Source of the DNA: Mucilaginibacter sp. cycad4
Lineage (GTDB): Bacteria > Bacteroidota > Bacteroidia > Sphingobacteriales > Sphingobacteriaceae
Length of the DNA stretch: 64,000 nucleotides
Direction of reading: 5' to 3'
NCBI RefSeq assembly: GCF_034263275.1
Contig: NZ_CP139559.1
Coordinates: 4,464,001-4,528,000 of the forward strand
The notes under the pieces are model-generated. The model was not told the origin of the DNA. It was given only the letters and a program-made list of their open reading frames with translations, and ran no database searches. How positions within the stretch are numbered: position 1 is the first letter of the stretch; each line of letters begins with the position of its first letter. Of the stretch, positions 18,871 to 27,282 are shown one piece after another. The position numbers were made by a program, and so were the translations under genes.

Positions 18871-19941
18871 ATGCAAACAAAATTAAAAGTATTGGCCCTT
18901 GCTTTGGCAATGCCATTGGGCATGAGGGTAATGGCGCAGCAGAAGGCTCCGGCGCAGGTATGGTCGCAGCAAAAGGCAACAACATGGTACGCGCAGCAGC
19001 AATGGCTGGTTGGTGCCGATTTTATACCCAGCACAGCCATCAATCAGTTAGAAATGTGGCAGGCAGATACCTTCGATCCAAAAACTATTGATAAAGAATT
19101 AGGCTATGCACAGGGCATCGGCATGAATGTTATGCGTGTATTCTTACACCACCTGGCCTGGGAGCAGGATCCTGAAGGTTTTAAAAAACGTATGGATCAG
19201 TATTTAACCATTTCAACCAAACACGGTGTTAAAACCATGTTTGTGTTTTTTGATGATTGCTGGAACAAAGAGCCCAAAACAGGTAAGCAGCCTGCTCCAA
19301 AGCCGGGAATCCACAATTCTGGCTGGATGCAGGACCCCGGTCAGCCGGCTTCTGATAACGCTGCAAATTCTCCCGTGCTTGAAAAATATGTAAAGGATGT
19401 ATTAAAGCATTTCGCCAACGATAAGCGCATTTTACTTTGGGATCTGTACAACGAGCCTGGCAACTCCGGCAAGGGCAACAAGACTTTGCCATTGCTTAAA
19501 AGCGTTTTTAAATGGGCAAGGCAGGTAAACCCAAGCCAACCTGTCAGCGCAGGCATCTGGTCATGGGGACTGGAGGACCTGAATAAATTCCAGGCAGCCA
19601 ATTCAGATGTGATCACTTACCATGATTACTCGCCCGAGGCAGATCATCTAAAAACTGTTCAGTTTTTGAAAATGATTGGCCGCCCGTTAATCTGTACCGA
19701 ATATATGGCCCGCCCGCGCAACAGCCTGTTCAGCACCGTATTGCCCATGCTTAAAAAAGAAAACGTAGGCGCCATAAACTGGGGCTTTGTAAGCGGTAAA
19801 ACCAATACCATTTACGCCTGGGACACCCCGATACCTGATGGCAGCGAGCCTAAATTGTGGTTCCATGATATTTTCCGTAAAGATGGCACGGCTTATATTC
19901 CTGAAGAAACAACACTGATCAAGAAATTGACCGGAAGGTAG
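18871..19941 (+). CDS. Clan GH-A (GH5-like) secreted glycoside hydrolase
   Basis: 356 aa with signal peptide (LALALAMPLGMRVMAQ). A TIM-barrel glycosidase is indicated by GMNVMRVFLHHLAWEQD on strand 3, the acid/base Glu195 in LWDLYNEPGNSG and the nucleophile Glu277 in LICTEYMARP. Such proteins are often labelled cellulase-family or 1,4-beta-xylanase in Bacteroidota; the true specificity is not known. In this locus it could cut a backbone or release a capping sugar. It is separated from the upstream enzyme genes by palindromic repeats and from the next gene by the F4 hairpin. Confidence 0.8.
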   Translation: MQTKLKVLALALAMPLGMRVMAQQKAPAQVWSQQKATTWYAQQQWLVGADFIPSTAINQLEMWQADTFDPKTIDKELGYAQGIGMNVMRVFLHHLAWEQDPEGFKKRMDQYLTISTKHGVKTMFVFFDDCWNKEPKTGKQPAPKPGIHNSGWMQDPGQPASDNAANSPVLEKYVKDVLKHFANDKRILLWDLYNEPGNSGKGNKTLPLLKSVFKWARQVNPSQPVSAGIWSWGLEDLNKFQAANSDVITYHDYSPEADHLKTVQFLKMIGRPLICTEYMARPRNSLFSTVLPMLKKENVGAINWGFVSGKTNTIYAWDTPIPDGSEPKLWFHDIFRKDGTAYIPEETTLIKKLTGR

Positions 19942-19978
19942 GGTTGGAATGCGCAGATTTCAAATGCGGATGATTTTT

Positions 19979-20066
19979 GTAGAGACGCATCACATGCGTC
20001 TCCCTCCGGACAAGCGGATTTGCTCGACAGCTTTGAACGCGGGAGACGCATGTGATGCGTCTCTAC
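19979..20066. repeat. Palindromic repeat F4 with perfect 26-bp arms
   Basis: Left arm starts GTAGAGACGCATCACATGCG and the right arm at 20041-20066 is its exact complement; 36 bases separate them. It lies between two co-directional enzyme genes, ending 18 bases before the GH43 start, so any transcript through it would fold into a strong hairpin. The layout is that of a MITE-like intergenic repeat. Confidence 0.85.
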
Positions 20067-20083
20067 ATCGAAAGACTTGACCT

Positions 20084-21091
20084 ATGAAAAAGAGATTTAA
20101 ATATTTGATGCTGGCGCTGCTTAGTGGCGCAAGTGCTTGCAGCCATGCACAGCAGGCATCTCCTGTTAAACAAACAGCACCTTATAAGGGCCTCATCCAT
20201 GTCGTGCTCGACAGGGATTTCCCCGATCCTACGGTAATCAGGTATAACGGCAAATACTATGCCTATGCCACTCAGGCGCCGGGAAGCAATGGTAAAATGA
20301 TCAATATCCAGGTGGCCTGGTCAACTGATCATGAGCACTGGGCTTACGCCGGCGATGCCCTGCCGCAAAAACCTTCATGGGCTTCCAATACCCAAAACTT
20401 TTGGGCGCCGGATGTATTCTTTGATCCCAAACTCAAAAAGTTTGTCATGTTCTTTTCTGCCGATCCGAATGAGTTGACAGGCAAATGGATGGGCATTGCT
20501 TATGCAGATAGCCCGCTTGGCCCTTTTACCGACAGGGGCACGCCATTCATGAAAGGCCCGAGCTTTCAATGCATCGATCCTAAAGCTTTTACCGATCCCA
20601 AAACCGGCAAGCATTTCCTTTACTGGGGATCGGATTTTCAACCGCTGAGGGTTAGGGAAATGAAGGATGACTGGTCGGGTTTTGCTGATGGCTCATCTGC
20701 TACCGCGGTTGTTTACCCCGGGAAGGATAAAAGCTATAGTAACCTGGTTGAAGGTTCATGGCCCGATTATGATAATGGAACCTGTTACCTGTACTATTCG
20801 GGCGATAACTGCTGCGGGGCCGGGGCTAATTATGCTGTGATGATAGCTAAGGCTGATAATCCGCTCGGTCCGTTTGTTCGATTGGGCGAAAGTAATCAAA
20901 CATTCAATAGCGCCATTTTAATAAAAGACGCGGTTTATACTGCTCCGGGTCATAACTCTATTTTTACGGATGAAAAAGGAGACAAATTCATAGCCTATCA
21001 TGCTATTGAAATAGCACATAAGGAAAAAGGCAGGGTAATGTGTATCAGCCCTATCAAATATCAAAATGGCTGGCCGGTGGTAACCAAATAA
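20084..21091 (+). CDS. GH43 arabinanase/arabinofuranosidase family protein
   Basis: 335 aa; N-terminal signal with a possible lipobox-like Cys (SGASACSHA). Five-bladed propeller with the GH43 triad: base Asp48 (FPDPTVIRY), Asp165 (CIDPKAF) and acid Glu223 (NLVEGSWP). WAPDVFFDPKLKKFVMFFSA is typical of blade 2. GH43 enzymes of this type cut alpha-L-arabinofuranosyl links in arabinan or arabinoxylan; subfamily is not assignable by eye. It lies 9 bases before the PHP-like gene, so the two are co-transcribed. Confidence 0.88.
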   Translation: MKKRFKYLMLALLSGASACSHAQQASPVKQTAPYKGLIHVVLDRDFPDPTVIRYNGKYYAYATQAPGSNGKMINIQVAWSTDHEHWAYAGDALPQKPSWASNTQNFWAPDVFFDPKLKKFVMFFSADPNELTGKWMGIAYADSPLGPFTDRGTPFMKGPSFQCIDPKAFTDPKTGKHFLYWGSDFQPLRVREMKDDWSGFADGSSATAVVYPGKDKSYSNLVEGSWPDYDNGTCYLYYSGDNCCGAGANYAVMIAKADNPLGPFVRLGESNQTFNSAILIKDAVYTAPGHNSIFTDEKGDKFIAYHAIEIAHKEKGRVMCISPIKYQNGWPVVTK

Positions 21092-21100
21092 CAAAACAAC

Positions 21101-23191
21101 ATGGCTCATCAATTAAAACACCTTGTACTTTGCGGTTTACTGTCGCTGGCTTTTTTTAATGTTCAGGCACAGGGATCAGGTAATAAAAATTTTAAACCGG
21201 CCGCCGGTGTAAGCATAAACGCAAGTACTGCAAACGTTACGGTAACCTGGCCGGCAGGAGGCAACAGCAATGGCAGGCTTGTTTTAAATCTCAAAAATGA
21301 TCAGCCGTTGTTCAGCAGTATCCAATTAGGTAAAAGAGGAATTTATAAACCGGTAGTTGAAAATGTTGATCCGCAGTTTATCCTTACAGAAGGCAAGCGT
21401 GACCTCATCTCTCAAAACGGATGGAATATCTTTTTTGATAAAGTACCGCTGAAGCCGCACCATTCTTATAAGGTAGATTTTCATAAAAAGGCCATCAGTG
21501 TAAGCAGCAAAGGCTCGCGCACTATAATTACCCTGCCGGGATTAGAAGCCCCCAATTTTAACGGCGACCTGGAGATAACCATCTATAACGGTCAGCCTAT
21601 GTTTAATGTGGCAGCAGTGGTATCGACGCAAATCGACTCGACAGCTATTTTGTACGATGCCGGTTTGGTAGCGAAAACTCAACCTGTTAAAACAGTAAGT
21701 TACAGTGATGTTTATGAACACCTGCAAAAAGATAATATTAGTCAAGCAGATACCGCTGAGCCTCTTGCCGTAAAATACCGTACCATTATCGGCAACAATG
21801 ATAAAGGCAGTATAGCCGTATTCCCTGCGCCGCACCAGTATTTTTATCCGCTTGATGAAGCATTCAATCTCAAATTTGTTTGGCACGGTAATAACTACCG
21901 TAACCTGCTTCCGGGTTACAGTCTTGGTATCAGGCAGGAGTTACAGGGCGATAAACGTTTTGTTCCCTGGTTTAATGCACCGCCCGGGACCAAACAGCGG
22001 CTTAACTTTTTTTGCCTGCTGGGTACCGACGGGGCCGGGGCTTTGCTAAACAAGGTGAAGCTATTTACCCATGATGACAGTTACAAGCCCCTGCCCGGTT
22101 ATAAAACTATGGCAAGCCATTTTCATAATGAATTTATCATGAGCGTTGTACTGGCCGGTAAGCCGGTTCCGGATAGCCCATCGTTTGTGAAAGTGCTGAA
22201 AAGGCAGGGTATTAATATCGTTCATTTGGCTGAGTTTCATTATACGGCCCACCCCAAAGGCCCGGATGAGCAACGCCTTAAGGAGTTAAAAGCGTTGTTT
22301 GACCAGTGCAGCCGTTTGTCGGATAAAAACTTTTTACTGTTACCGGGTGAAGAACCTAATGAATTTTTCGGCGGGCACTGGCTGGCATTTTTCCCGAAGC
22401 CGGTTTACTGGATCATGTCGCGAAAAGCGGGTACACCTTTTGAAAATACAGATGCCGAACACGGTAAGGTTTATCATATAGGAGATAAAGCAGATATGCT
22501 CAACCTGCTTAAAGCCGAGAACGGTTTGGCCTGGACAGCCCATGCCCGCACCAAAGGATCAACCGGTTTTCCGGATGCTTATAAAAAAGAAGATTTTTAC
22601 CTGTCGGACAGGTTTTTGGGAGCTGCATGGAAAGCTTTACCGGCCGATCTGTCGGAGCCACGTTTGGGTAAACGTATCTTCGATCTGATGGATGATATGA
22701 ATAACTGGGGCCTGAAAAAGAAAATACTTTCTGAAGCCGACCTGTTCAGCATCGAACCTGAAAATGAAATGTATGCCCACCTCAACGTAAACTACCTGAA
22801 GCTTGCCAAACAACCACAATATAAAAATGGCTGGCAGCCCGTGCTTGATGTACTGGAGCAGGGCAAATTCTTTTCCACCACCGGCGAAGTTTTGATTGAG
22901 GATTTTACGGTAAACGGTCACTCGTCCGGCGAAACCATTACCCTCCCTGCCAATGGTAAATGCATTGTTAGCTTTAAAACCAACTGGACATTTCCATTAA
23001 ATTTTGCAGAGATCATTTCGGGAGATGGCGAACATGTTTATCGTGAGCATATTGATCTTACTTCAACGCAGGCCTTCGGCACAAAAACATTCAGCAAAGT
23101 GATGAATATGAAAGGGCGTAGATGGGTACGATTGGAAGTTTGGGATGCGGCAGTTGACGGGGCCTTTACGCAAGCGGTGTGGTTGAAGTAA
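21101..23191 (+). CDS. Secreted 696-aa protein with PHP-type metal-binding motifs, function unknown
   Basis: Signal peptide (LVLCGLLSLAFFNVQAQ). The N-terminal half is beta-rich and unrecognised. From about residue 340 a series matches the order of PHP-superfamily metal motifs: HFHNE, then VHLAEFHYTAHP, then LLPGEEPNEFFGGHWLAFF, then AWTAHART. PHP proteins are metal-dependent phosphoesterases or related hydrolases. A C-terminal beta domain (ETITLPANGKCIVSFK) follows. It is the last gene of the plus-strand locus, so a role in processing the same glycan is likely, either as a metallo-hydrolase or as a new type of carbohydrate-active enzyme. I cannot name a family for the full protein. Confidence 0.65.
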   Translation: MAHQLKHLVLCGLLSLAFFNVQAQGSGNKNFKPAAGVSINASTANVTVTWPAGGNSNGRLVLNLKNDQPLFSSIQLGKRGIYKPVVENVDPQFILTEGKRDLISQNGWNIFFDKVPLKPHHSYKVDFHKKAISVSSKGSRTIITLPGLEAPNFNGDLEITIYNGQPMFNVAAVVSTQIDSTAILYDAGLVAKTQPVKTVSYSDVYEHLQKDNISQADTAEPLAVKYRTIIGNNDKGSIAVFPAPHQYFYPLDEAFNLKFVWHGNNYRNLLPGYSLGIRQELQGDKRFVPWFNAPPGTKQRLNFFCLLGTDGAGALLNKVKLFTHDDSYKPLPGYKTMASHFHNEFIMSVVLAGKPVPDSPSFVKVLKRQGINIVHLAEFHYTAHPKGPDEQRLKELKALFDQCSRLSDKNFLLLPGEEPNEFFGGHWLAFFPKPVYWIMSRKAGTPFENTDAEHGKVYHIGDKADMLNLLKAENGLAWTAHARTKGSTGFPDAYKKEDFYLSDRFLGAAWKALPADLSEPRLGKRIFDLMDDMNNWGLKKKILSEADLFSIEPENEMYAHLNVNYLKLAKQPQYKNGWQPVLDVLEQGKFFSTTGEVLIEDFTVNGHSSGETITLPANGKCIVSFKTNWTFPLNFAEIISGDGEHVYREHIDLTSTQAFGTKTFSKVMNMKGRRWVRLEVWDAAVDGAFTQAVWLK

Positions 23192-23217
23192 AAACCTAAG
23201 TTTCTTGCTCAAAACAT

Positions 23218-23346
23218 CCGCCGCCGCTCGGCTGGAGCCGAGTGGCAACTATCAAAACGGCCTCTGGCCGGCGTAAATCCGGCATGGCGTACACAGGCCA
23301 GAGGCCTTGAAATAACTGCCACTCGGCTGGAACCGAGCGGCGGCAG
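23218..23346. repeat. Palindromic repeat F1, copy B
   Basis: Same arms as copy A: GCCGCTCGGCTGGAGCCGAG at the left and the complementary GGCTGGAACCGAGCGGCGGC at the right, with the inner pair GGCCTCTGGCC/GGCCAGAGGCC. It directly follows the last gene of the polysaccharide locus. The remainder of the 338-base gap holds the small ORF at 23384-23524. Confidence 0.85.
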
Positions 23347-23383
23347 GGGAAATAATTTATAATAGTACCTGGCGGGGCGCAGT

Positions 23384-23524
23384 TCAGGCCTGAACCGTTC
23401 TTCTTAAATATTTCGGTGTGTATTTTACGGGGACTTTAACCAGTGCACGCTCTGAAAAAAAACTTCTCAGGGCCGCTATTTTACCGGTGCGGATGAGATA
23501 GCTGATGAATAAGGCAATTAACAT
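23384..23524 (-). CDS. Small ORF, 46 aa, coupled to the PhyH gene
   Basis: Starts 5 bases after the stop of the PhyH-type dioxygenase gene on the same strand and reads MLIALFISYLIRTGKIAALR, then a basic tail ending LRRTVQA. The start is hydrophobic and the rest basic, as in small membrane-associated proteins. No family is recognised. The tight spacing supports translation, but it may be a chance ORF. Confidence 0.35.
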   Translation of the reverse strand: MLIALFISYLIRTGKIAALRSFFSERALVKVPVKYTPKYLRRTVQA

Positions 23525-23529
23525 AATTT

Positions 23530-24336
23530 TTATTTAACAATACTTGCAAAACGTTGATAAAAGGCGGTAGGGCTGTCGGCATGCTTGGGCTCGTATTTAC
23601 CGGCGATGATAGGGATATATATTACCCTGCGGCGGCTTGCCTCACCAATTACGGTTGATTGGGCCACGCGGTGCCACAGGCGGCCGTCATGTATGGTCAG
23701 GTCGCCTGCTGTAGGGATAATAGCTACCTCATTTTCGTCGGTATCGTGATCAAGGAAATACTTTTTACGGAAAAGCATCTGGTAAAGGTTTTGCTTATGT
23801 GTACCGGGCAGGATCCGCAAACCGCCGTTTTCTGGTTTTAATGTGCTGAGGTGGATGCCAACGTTAAGCATCGGGTTTAATTTCTGTCCGTGAAAAATAT
23901 CACGGAGGCCATCGGTATGCCAGCCCATTTTACTAAAGCTGCTTTCGGGGCCGTTTACATAGTGGTTGAAAACCATGCCGTCTTTTTCATCAGTTCCCAA
24001 GCGCGAACCTTCACCTATCAGGTTAAGCAGTACCTCGAAACGTGGATCTCTTGTAAATTCATCTAACAGGTGATGGTGCTGATTGATAAAGGCAAAACGC
24101 TGTACAATAGGCGAGCCGTTAAGGTCTTTACCGTATTTAATGGGCACCCCGTTTACCTTTTCGGTTTTGTTGCTGATCCAGGAATTTTCAACCTGCTTTG
24201 ATGCGTTGATGATGTCGGTAACAGTTTCGGGCTTAATAAAATTTTTAAAATGTATAAAACCGTGCTGATTAAAAAAAGCTTGCTGTTCGGCCGTAATTGT
24301 TGAGCCTAATGTGAATTTTTGATATGACGCTGCCAT
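23530..24336 (-). CDS. Phytanoyl-CoA dioxygenase (PhyH) family protein
   Basis: 268 aa, cytosolic. The Fe(II)/2-oxoglutarate oxygenase core is seen as the HxD pair in MGWHTDGLRD, the distal His in DGRLWHRVAQS and an Arg-rich end (EASRRRVIYIP) for 2-oxoglutarate. The family hydroxylates or halogenates varied small substrates; the substrate here is unknown. A TTTG-N19-TACATTTG promoter lies about 215 bases upstream of the start codon. Confidence 0.88.
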   Translation of the reverse strand: MAASYQKFTLGSTITAEQQAFFNQHGFIHFKNFIKPETVTDIINASKQVENSWISNKTEKVNGVPIKYGKDLNGSPIVQRFAFINQHHHLLDEFTRDPRFEVLLNLIGEGSRLGTDEKDGMVFNHYVNGPESSFSKMGWHTDGLRDIFHGQKLNPMLNVGIHLSTLKPENGGLRILPGTHKQNLYQMLFRKKYFLDHDTDENEVAIIPTAGDLTIHDGRLWHRVAQSTVIGEASRRRVIYIPIIAGKYEPKHADSPTAFYQRFASIVK

Positions 24337-24550
24337 GTGGTGGAAAAGATATTATTGTACCTGGAAAATGAATTTGTAAACACCGGGGTACCGCCTGGGC
24401 GGTGTAAGAAAGGAGCGGATCCTTTAAGGAAATTAACGACAACAGCTGCACATGAGCCCTGTTATCAAGGGCATTCGCATTGGGGATGCAAATAATATGT
24501 TGTGCTTATTGTTCAATGTATATTAATTCTATCTTTTTAATAGATTAATA

Positions 24551-24581
24551 CAAATGTAAACAAATTGTTAATCATACCAAA
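24551..24581 (-). promoter_or_regulatory. Bacteroidota-type promoter for the PhyH gene
   Basis: On the minus strand, TTTG (complement of 24578-24581) is followed after 19 bases by TACATTTG (complement of 24551-24558). This fits the Bacteroidota consensus TTTG-N17/23-TAnnTTTG. It predicts a leader of about 200 bases for the dioxygenase gene. Confidence 0.6.
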
Positions 24582-24599
24582 TATTTATAAAAATATTTT

Positions 24600-25379
24600 T
24601 TAGTGTTTGTAAAGCCCGGCGGTTACGCGTTCAATCAGGCTTTTAGGACTATGTACTGCCGCTGCCGCCGAAAGCTTGTTTAAAAATCCGGGGACTATTT
24701 CGGCCTTTTTATTGAACATTCCTTTTATCCCGATGACCGCAACTTCATCAGCTGTCATGTTAAACTTTGCCGCCAGTTCAGCCAGTGCGTCCATCCCTGC
24801 GCTATGGGCAAAGCCGGTGTCCGTAGGGCCGGGACAAAGACAGCTTACCGAGACATTGGAGTTTTTAAGCTCATATCTTAAAGCCCTGCTAAATGATAAA
24901 ACAAACGCTTTGGTAGCAGCATATACAGCCAGCGTTGGTACAGCCTGATAAGCCGCGGTGCTGGATACATTGAGTATAAAAGCCTGCTGCTGCAATTTTA
25001 AAAGCGGGATAAAATGATAAGAGAGCTCAGTAAGGGCATTCATATTAACCTGCATCATGCCGGTTTGTGCGGTTAAATCCAGTTCATCAAAATTACCCCA
25101 CATGCCATGCCCTGCATTGTTTATCACAACAGATACCGGGACATTTAAATTTTTAACCCAATCAAATACCTGCAAAGCTGCGCCTGTTTTTGAAAGATCA
25201 GCCGGGAGGTAGCCGGCTTTAATTTTATAGCCGGCTTTTATTTGGGTGGATAATGCCAGGAGATCGCTTTCCGACCGGGAAACCAGGAGCAGGTTATATC
25301 CCTTTTGAGCCAGCAATATAGCCATTGACCGCCCAATGCCTTTACCGGCCCCCGTAACTAAAGCGTATTGATCCATCAT
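24600..25379 (-). CDS. Short-chain dehydrogenase/reductase
   Basis: 259 aa. N-terminal Rossmann motif VTGAGKGIGRS, the NNAGHG motif, catalytic Ser in ILNVSSTAAY and the YxxxK pair in VYAATKAF give a classical SDR. The tail (LIERVTAGLYKH) resembles the DltE/YqjQ-like SDRs. Substrate unknown; NADP(H) use is likely but not certain. It is monocistronic and divergent from the next gene. Confidence 0.9.
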   Translation of the reverse strand: MMDQYALVTGAGKGIGRSMAILLAQKGYNLLLVSRSESDLLALSTQIKAGYKIKAGYLPADLSKTGAALQVFDWVKNLNVPVSVVINNAGHGMWGNFDELDLTAQTGMMQVNMNALTELSYHFIPLLKLQQQAFILNVSSTAAYQAVPTLAVYAATKAFVLSFSRALRYELKNSNVSVSCLCPGPTDTGFAHSAGMDALAELAAKFNMTADEVAVIGIKGMFNKKAEIVPGFLNKLSAAAAVHSPKSLIERVTAGLYKH

Positions 25380-25430
25380 TTTTATGAGTATATCTGCAAT
25401 GCAAGTTTAAATAAAAATAATCTACTAAAC

Positions 25431-25461
25431 TTGTAGACTATTTAAAATGTTATTACGTTTG
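25431..25461 (+). promoter_or_regulatory. Bacteroidota-type promoter for the gene at 25599
   Basis: TTG at 25431-25433, then 20 bases, then TACGTTTG at 25454-25461, matching the TTG/TAnnTTTG pattern. Transcription would start near 25468, giving a leader of about 130 bases. Confidence 0.5.
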
Positions 25462-25598
25462 TATTGATATGAAAACTATACCGCCCCGTTTTCGTTTTTT
25501 AAGCTATAACCAGCCAGGTTATTGTTGTTGCCGGTAAATAGTAACCGCTCCCCTCTTCGTTATTATATCTGTAGCACAATTATCACAAGTTTAAAAAA

Positions 25599-26768
25599 TT
25601 GGTCATGACCGCTCATCGTATAAAATATTTATTCAGCGCCGTTGTAGTCATGGGTTCTATGTTGTCTGTACTTTCTTCATCGGCCCAGCTCTCGGCTTCG
25701 GTAAGGGATAAGTTCAACCTGCTGCCCGATACATCTGCCCATAGCATAATTGATGATAGTTATTCGGCAAAACTGCTTGCGGGCATATCAGGTAAACCCG
25801 TTATTGATAAAACCGATGCAGGTTTTGAAAACAACCTGGAAAGTGAGCTGGATACCCACGCAGGCCGTAAAAAGCTGCTGGGCTATTTAAAAGAGCTATC
25901 GGCAGGCAATACCAATGAGGCTAATTATAACCAGGCGAAAGTTAAATCATATTACAAGCTTGCCAATGTATTTGCCAAACTGCATTTGTACCCTTTAGCT
26001 ATGAAATGCTTTTTTAAAGCGATGGTATCTAAAAAAGAGGGCAGTGATCTTGTGCCTGCTGCTCCTGATTCTCTTATTTCTGATACAACCGGCCGGCAGT
26101 TACATTTAAACAGCGGTTTGCTGGCAATCAACGCAAATGACGATTCGGTATTTGTAAACACCCCGGTTCAGTTAAAGGATAAAAAAGAAAAGAAGAGCAA
26201 ATCGATCACTTACAACCGCATCCTGAACACTTTTAACGATGGCAAAAAAGCGGTAGCTTACGCACTTTTGTTTCATGTAAAACAGCCTAAGCCGGGTAAG
26301 CCGACTGTATTTGTGAGGGCTAATACCGGTCATACTTTTATAACGCTCATCAAGTATAACACCGATTCCACTACAGTTTCTGTTTCCTTCGGATTTTATC
26401 CTAAAAAGGACAATATATTTTCGGCCACTCCATGGGAGCCGGAAACCTCGGGAACCTTTAAAAATGACGAGGCACACAAATGGGACGAGGTGATGGGCAA
26501 GTTTATAACCGAACGCCGGTTTAAAAGGATCCTGAAACTAACCCGCTTATATGATGGGTTGGAGTATCATCTGTCAAAAAATAACTGCACCGATTTTGCA
26601 TTGCAGGCAGCTTCCTATGCCGGATTCGGAGTTACCAACTCAAGAGGCTCATGGCCGCTGGGCCAGGGAAACAATCCCGGCACCACCGGGCAAAGCATTA
26701 TAGCAGGCGGTATTTATGATAATGATAAGGCCGATCTGTTTATTGATTTTGATGAAAATCTGAAATAA
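25599..26768 (+). CDS. Secreted protein with a possible permuted papain/NlpC-like C-terminal domain
   Basis: 389 aa with signal peptide (VVVMGSMLSVLSSSAQ). The N-terminal ~130 residues look helical. The C-terminal half has RANTGHTFITLIKY, then SVSFGFYP, then LEYHLSKNNCTDFALQAA. A His in a GHTF-type motif before a Cys in NNCTDFA is the order seen in circularly permuted NlpC/P60 or LRAT-like thiol hydrolases. This suggests a periplasmic or outer-membrane cysteine peptidase or acyltransferase; the fold call is inferred from motif order only. Confidence 0.55.
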   Translation: MVMTAHRIKYLFSAVVVMGSMLSVLSSSAQLSASVRDKFNLLPDTSAHSIIDDSYSAKLLAGISGKPVIDKTDAGFENNLESELDTHAGRKKLLGYLKELSAGNTNEANYNQAKVKSYYKLANVFAKLHLYPLAMKCFFKAMVSKKEGSDLVPAAPDSLISDTTGRQLHLNSGLLAINANDDSVFVNTPVQLKDKKEKKSKSITYNRILNTFNDGKKAVAYALLFHVKQPKPGKPTVFVRANTGHTFITLIKYNTDSTTVSVSFGFYPKKDNIFSATPWEPETSGTFKNDEAHKWDEVMGKFITERRFKRILKLTRLYDGLEYHLSKNNCTDFALQAASYAGFGVTNSRGSWPLGQGNNPGTTGQSIIAGGIYDNDKADLFIDFDENLK

Positions 26769-26775
26769 GAAAACC

Positions 26776-27111
26776 TTACATATCGCTCCACTCAGACAGG
26801 CTGGCCAAAATAGGCAGCAGCGCTTTTCCTTTGGGGGTTAAAGCGTAATCAACACGTACAGGTACTGCGGGGATTATAGTTTTGCTGATCAGCCCTGAAG
26901 CCTCCAGTTCTTTCAGTTGCTTACCTAATGTTTGATCGGTTATACCCGGCATAGCTCCTTTCAACAGGCTGAACCGGTCGTTTCCTTCAGAGATATGAAT
27001 AACGATAAGCGCTTTCCACCTGCCCGAAATGGTATCGAGCGCACCATTTATCCGGCACGACCGATACAGGAATACTTTATTAACAGCGTTTGATGAGTTT
27101 TCCTTGATCAT
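26776..27111 (-). CDS. HxlR-family winged-helix regulator
   Basis: The open frame reaches 27201, but the ATG at 27111 (MIKENSSN) gives 111 aa, the usual family size, so I use it. Family signs are CRINGALDTISGRWKALIV, ITDQTLGKQLKELEASGLIS and YALTPKGKALLPIL. The single N-terminal Cys is at the place where several HxlR proteins (YodB, HypR, QorR) sense quinones or oxidants. It is divergent from a quinone oxidoreductase gene, the usual target of such regulators. Confidence 0.85.
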   Translation of the reverse strand: MIKENSSNAVNKVFLYRSCRINGALDTISGRWKALIVIHISEGNDRFSLLKGAMPGITDQTLGKQLKELEASGLISKTIIPAVPVRVDYALTPKGKALLPILASLSEWSDM

Positions 27112-27251
27112 AAGTATATATAAAAGCTGAAAGCCAGTAACCTGGTTATTAAAATTAATTAATTCTGTATAAGCACTCCCTTTTTTGTGAGTTGCTCCCA
27201 ATTAAAGGAGTATGGGTTATTTAAACTCCTGGTATTTAGTTTTGGATTGAG

Positions 27252-27282
27252 CAAATTTAAAGCTCAATATTTATGAAAGCAA
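27252..27282 (-). promoter_or_regulatory. Candidate promoter of the HxlR gene overlapping the divergent start
   Basis: On the minus strand, TTG (complement of 27280-27282) is followed after 20 bases by TAAATTTG (complement of 27252-27259). It overlaps the start of the oxidoreductase gene, so HxlR binding here could control both genes. Confidence 0.4.
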
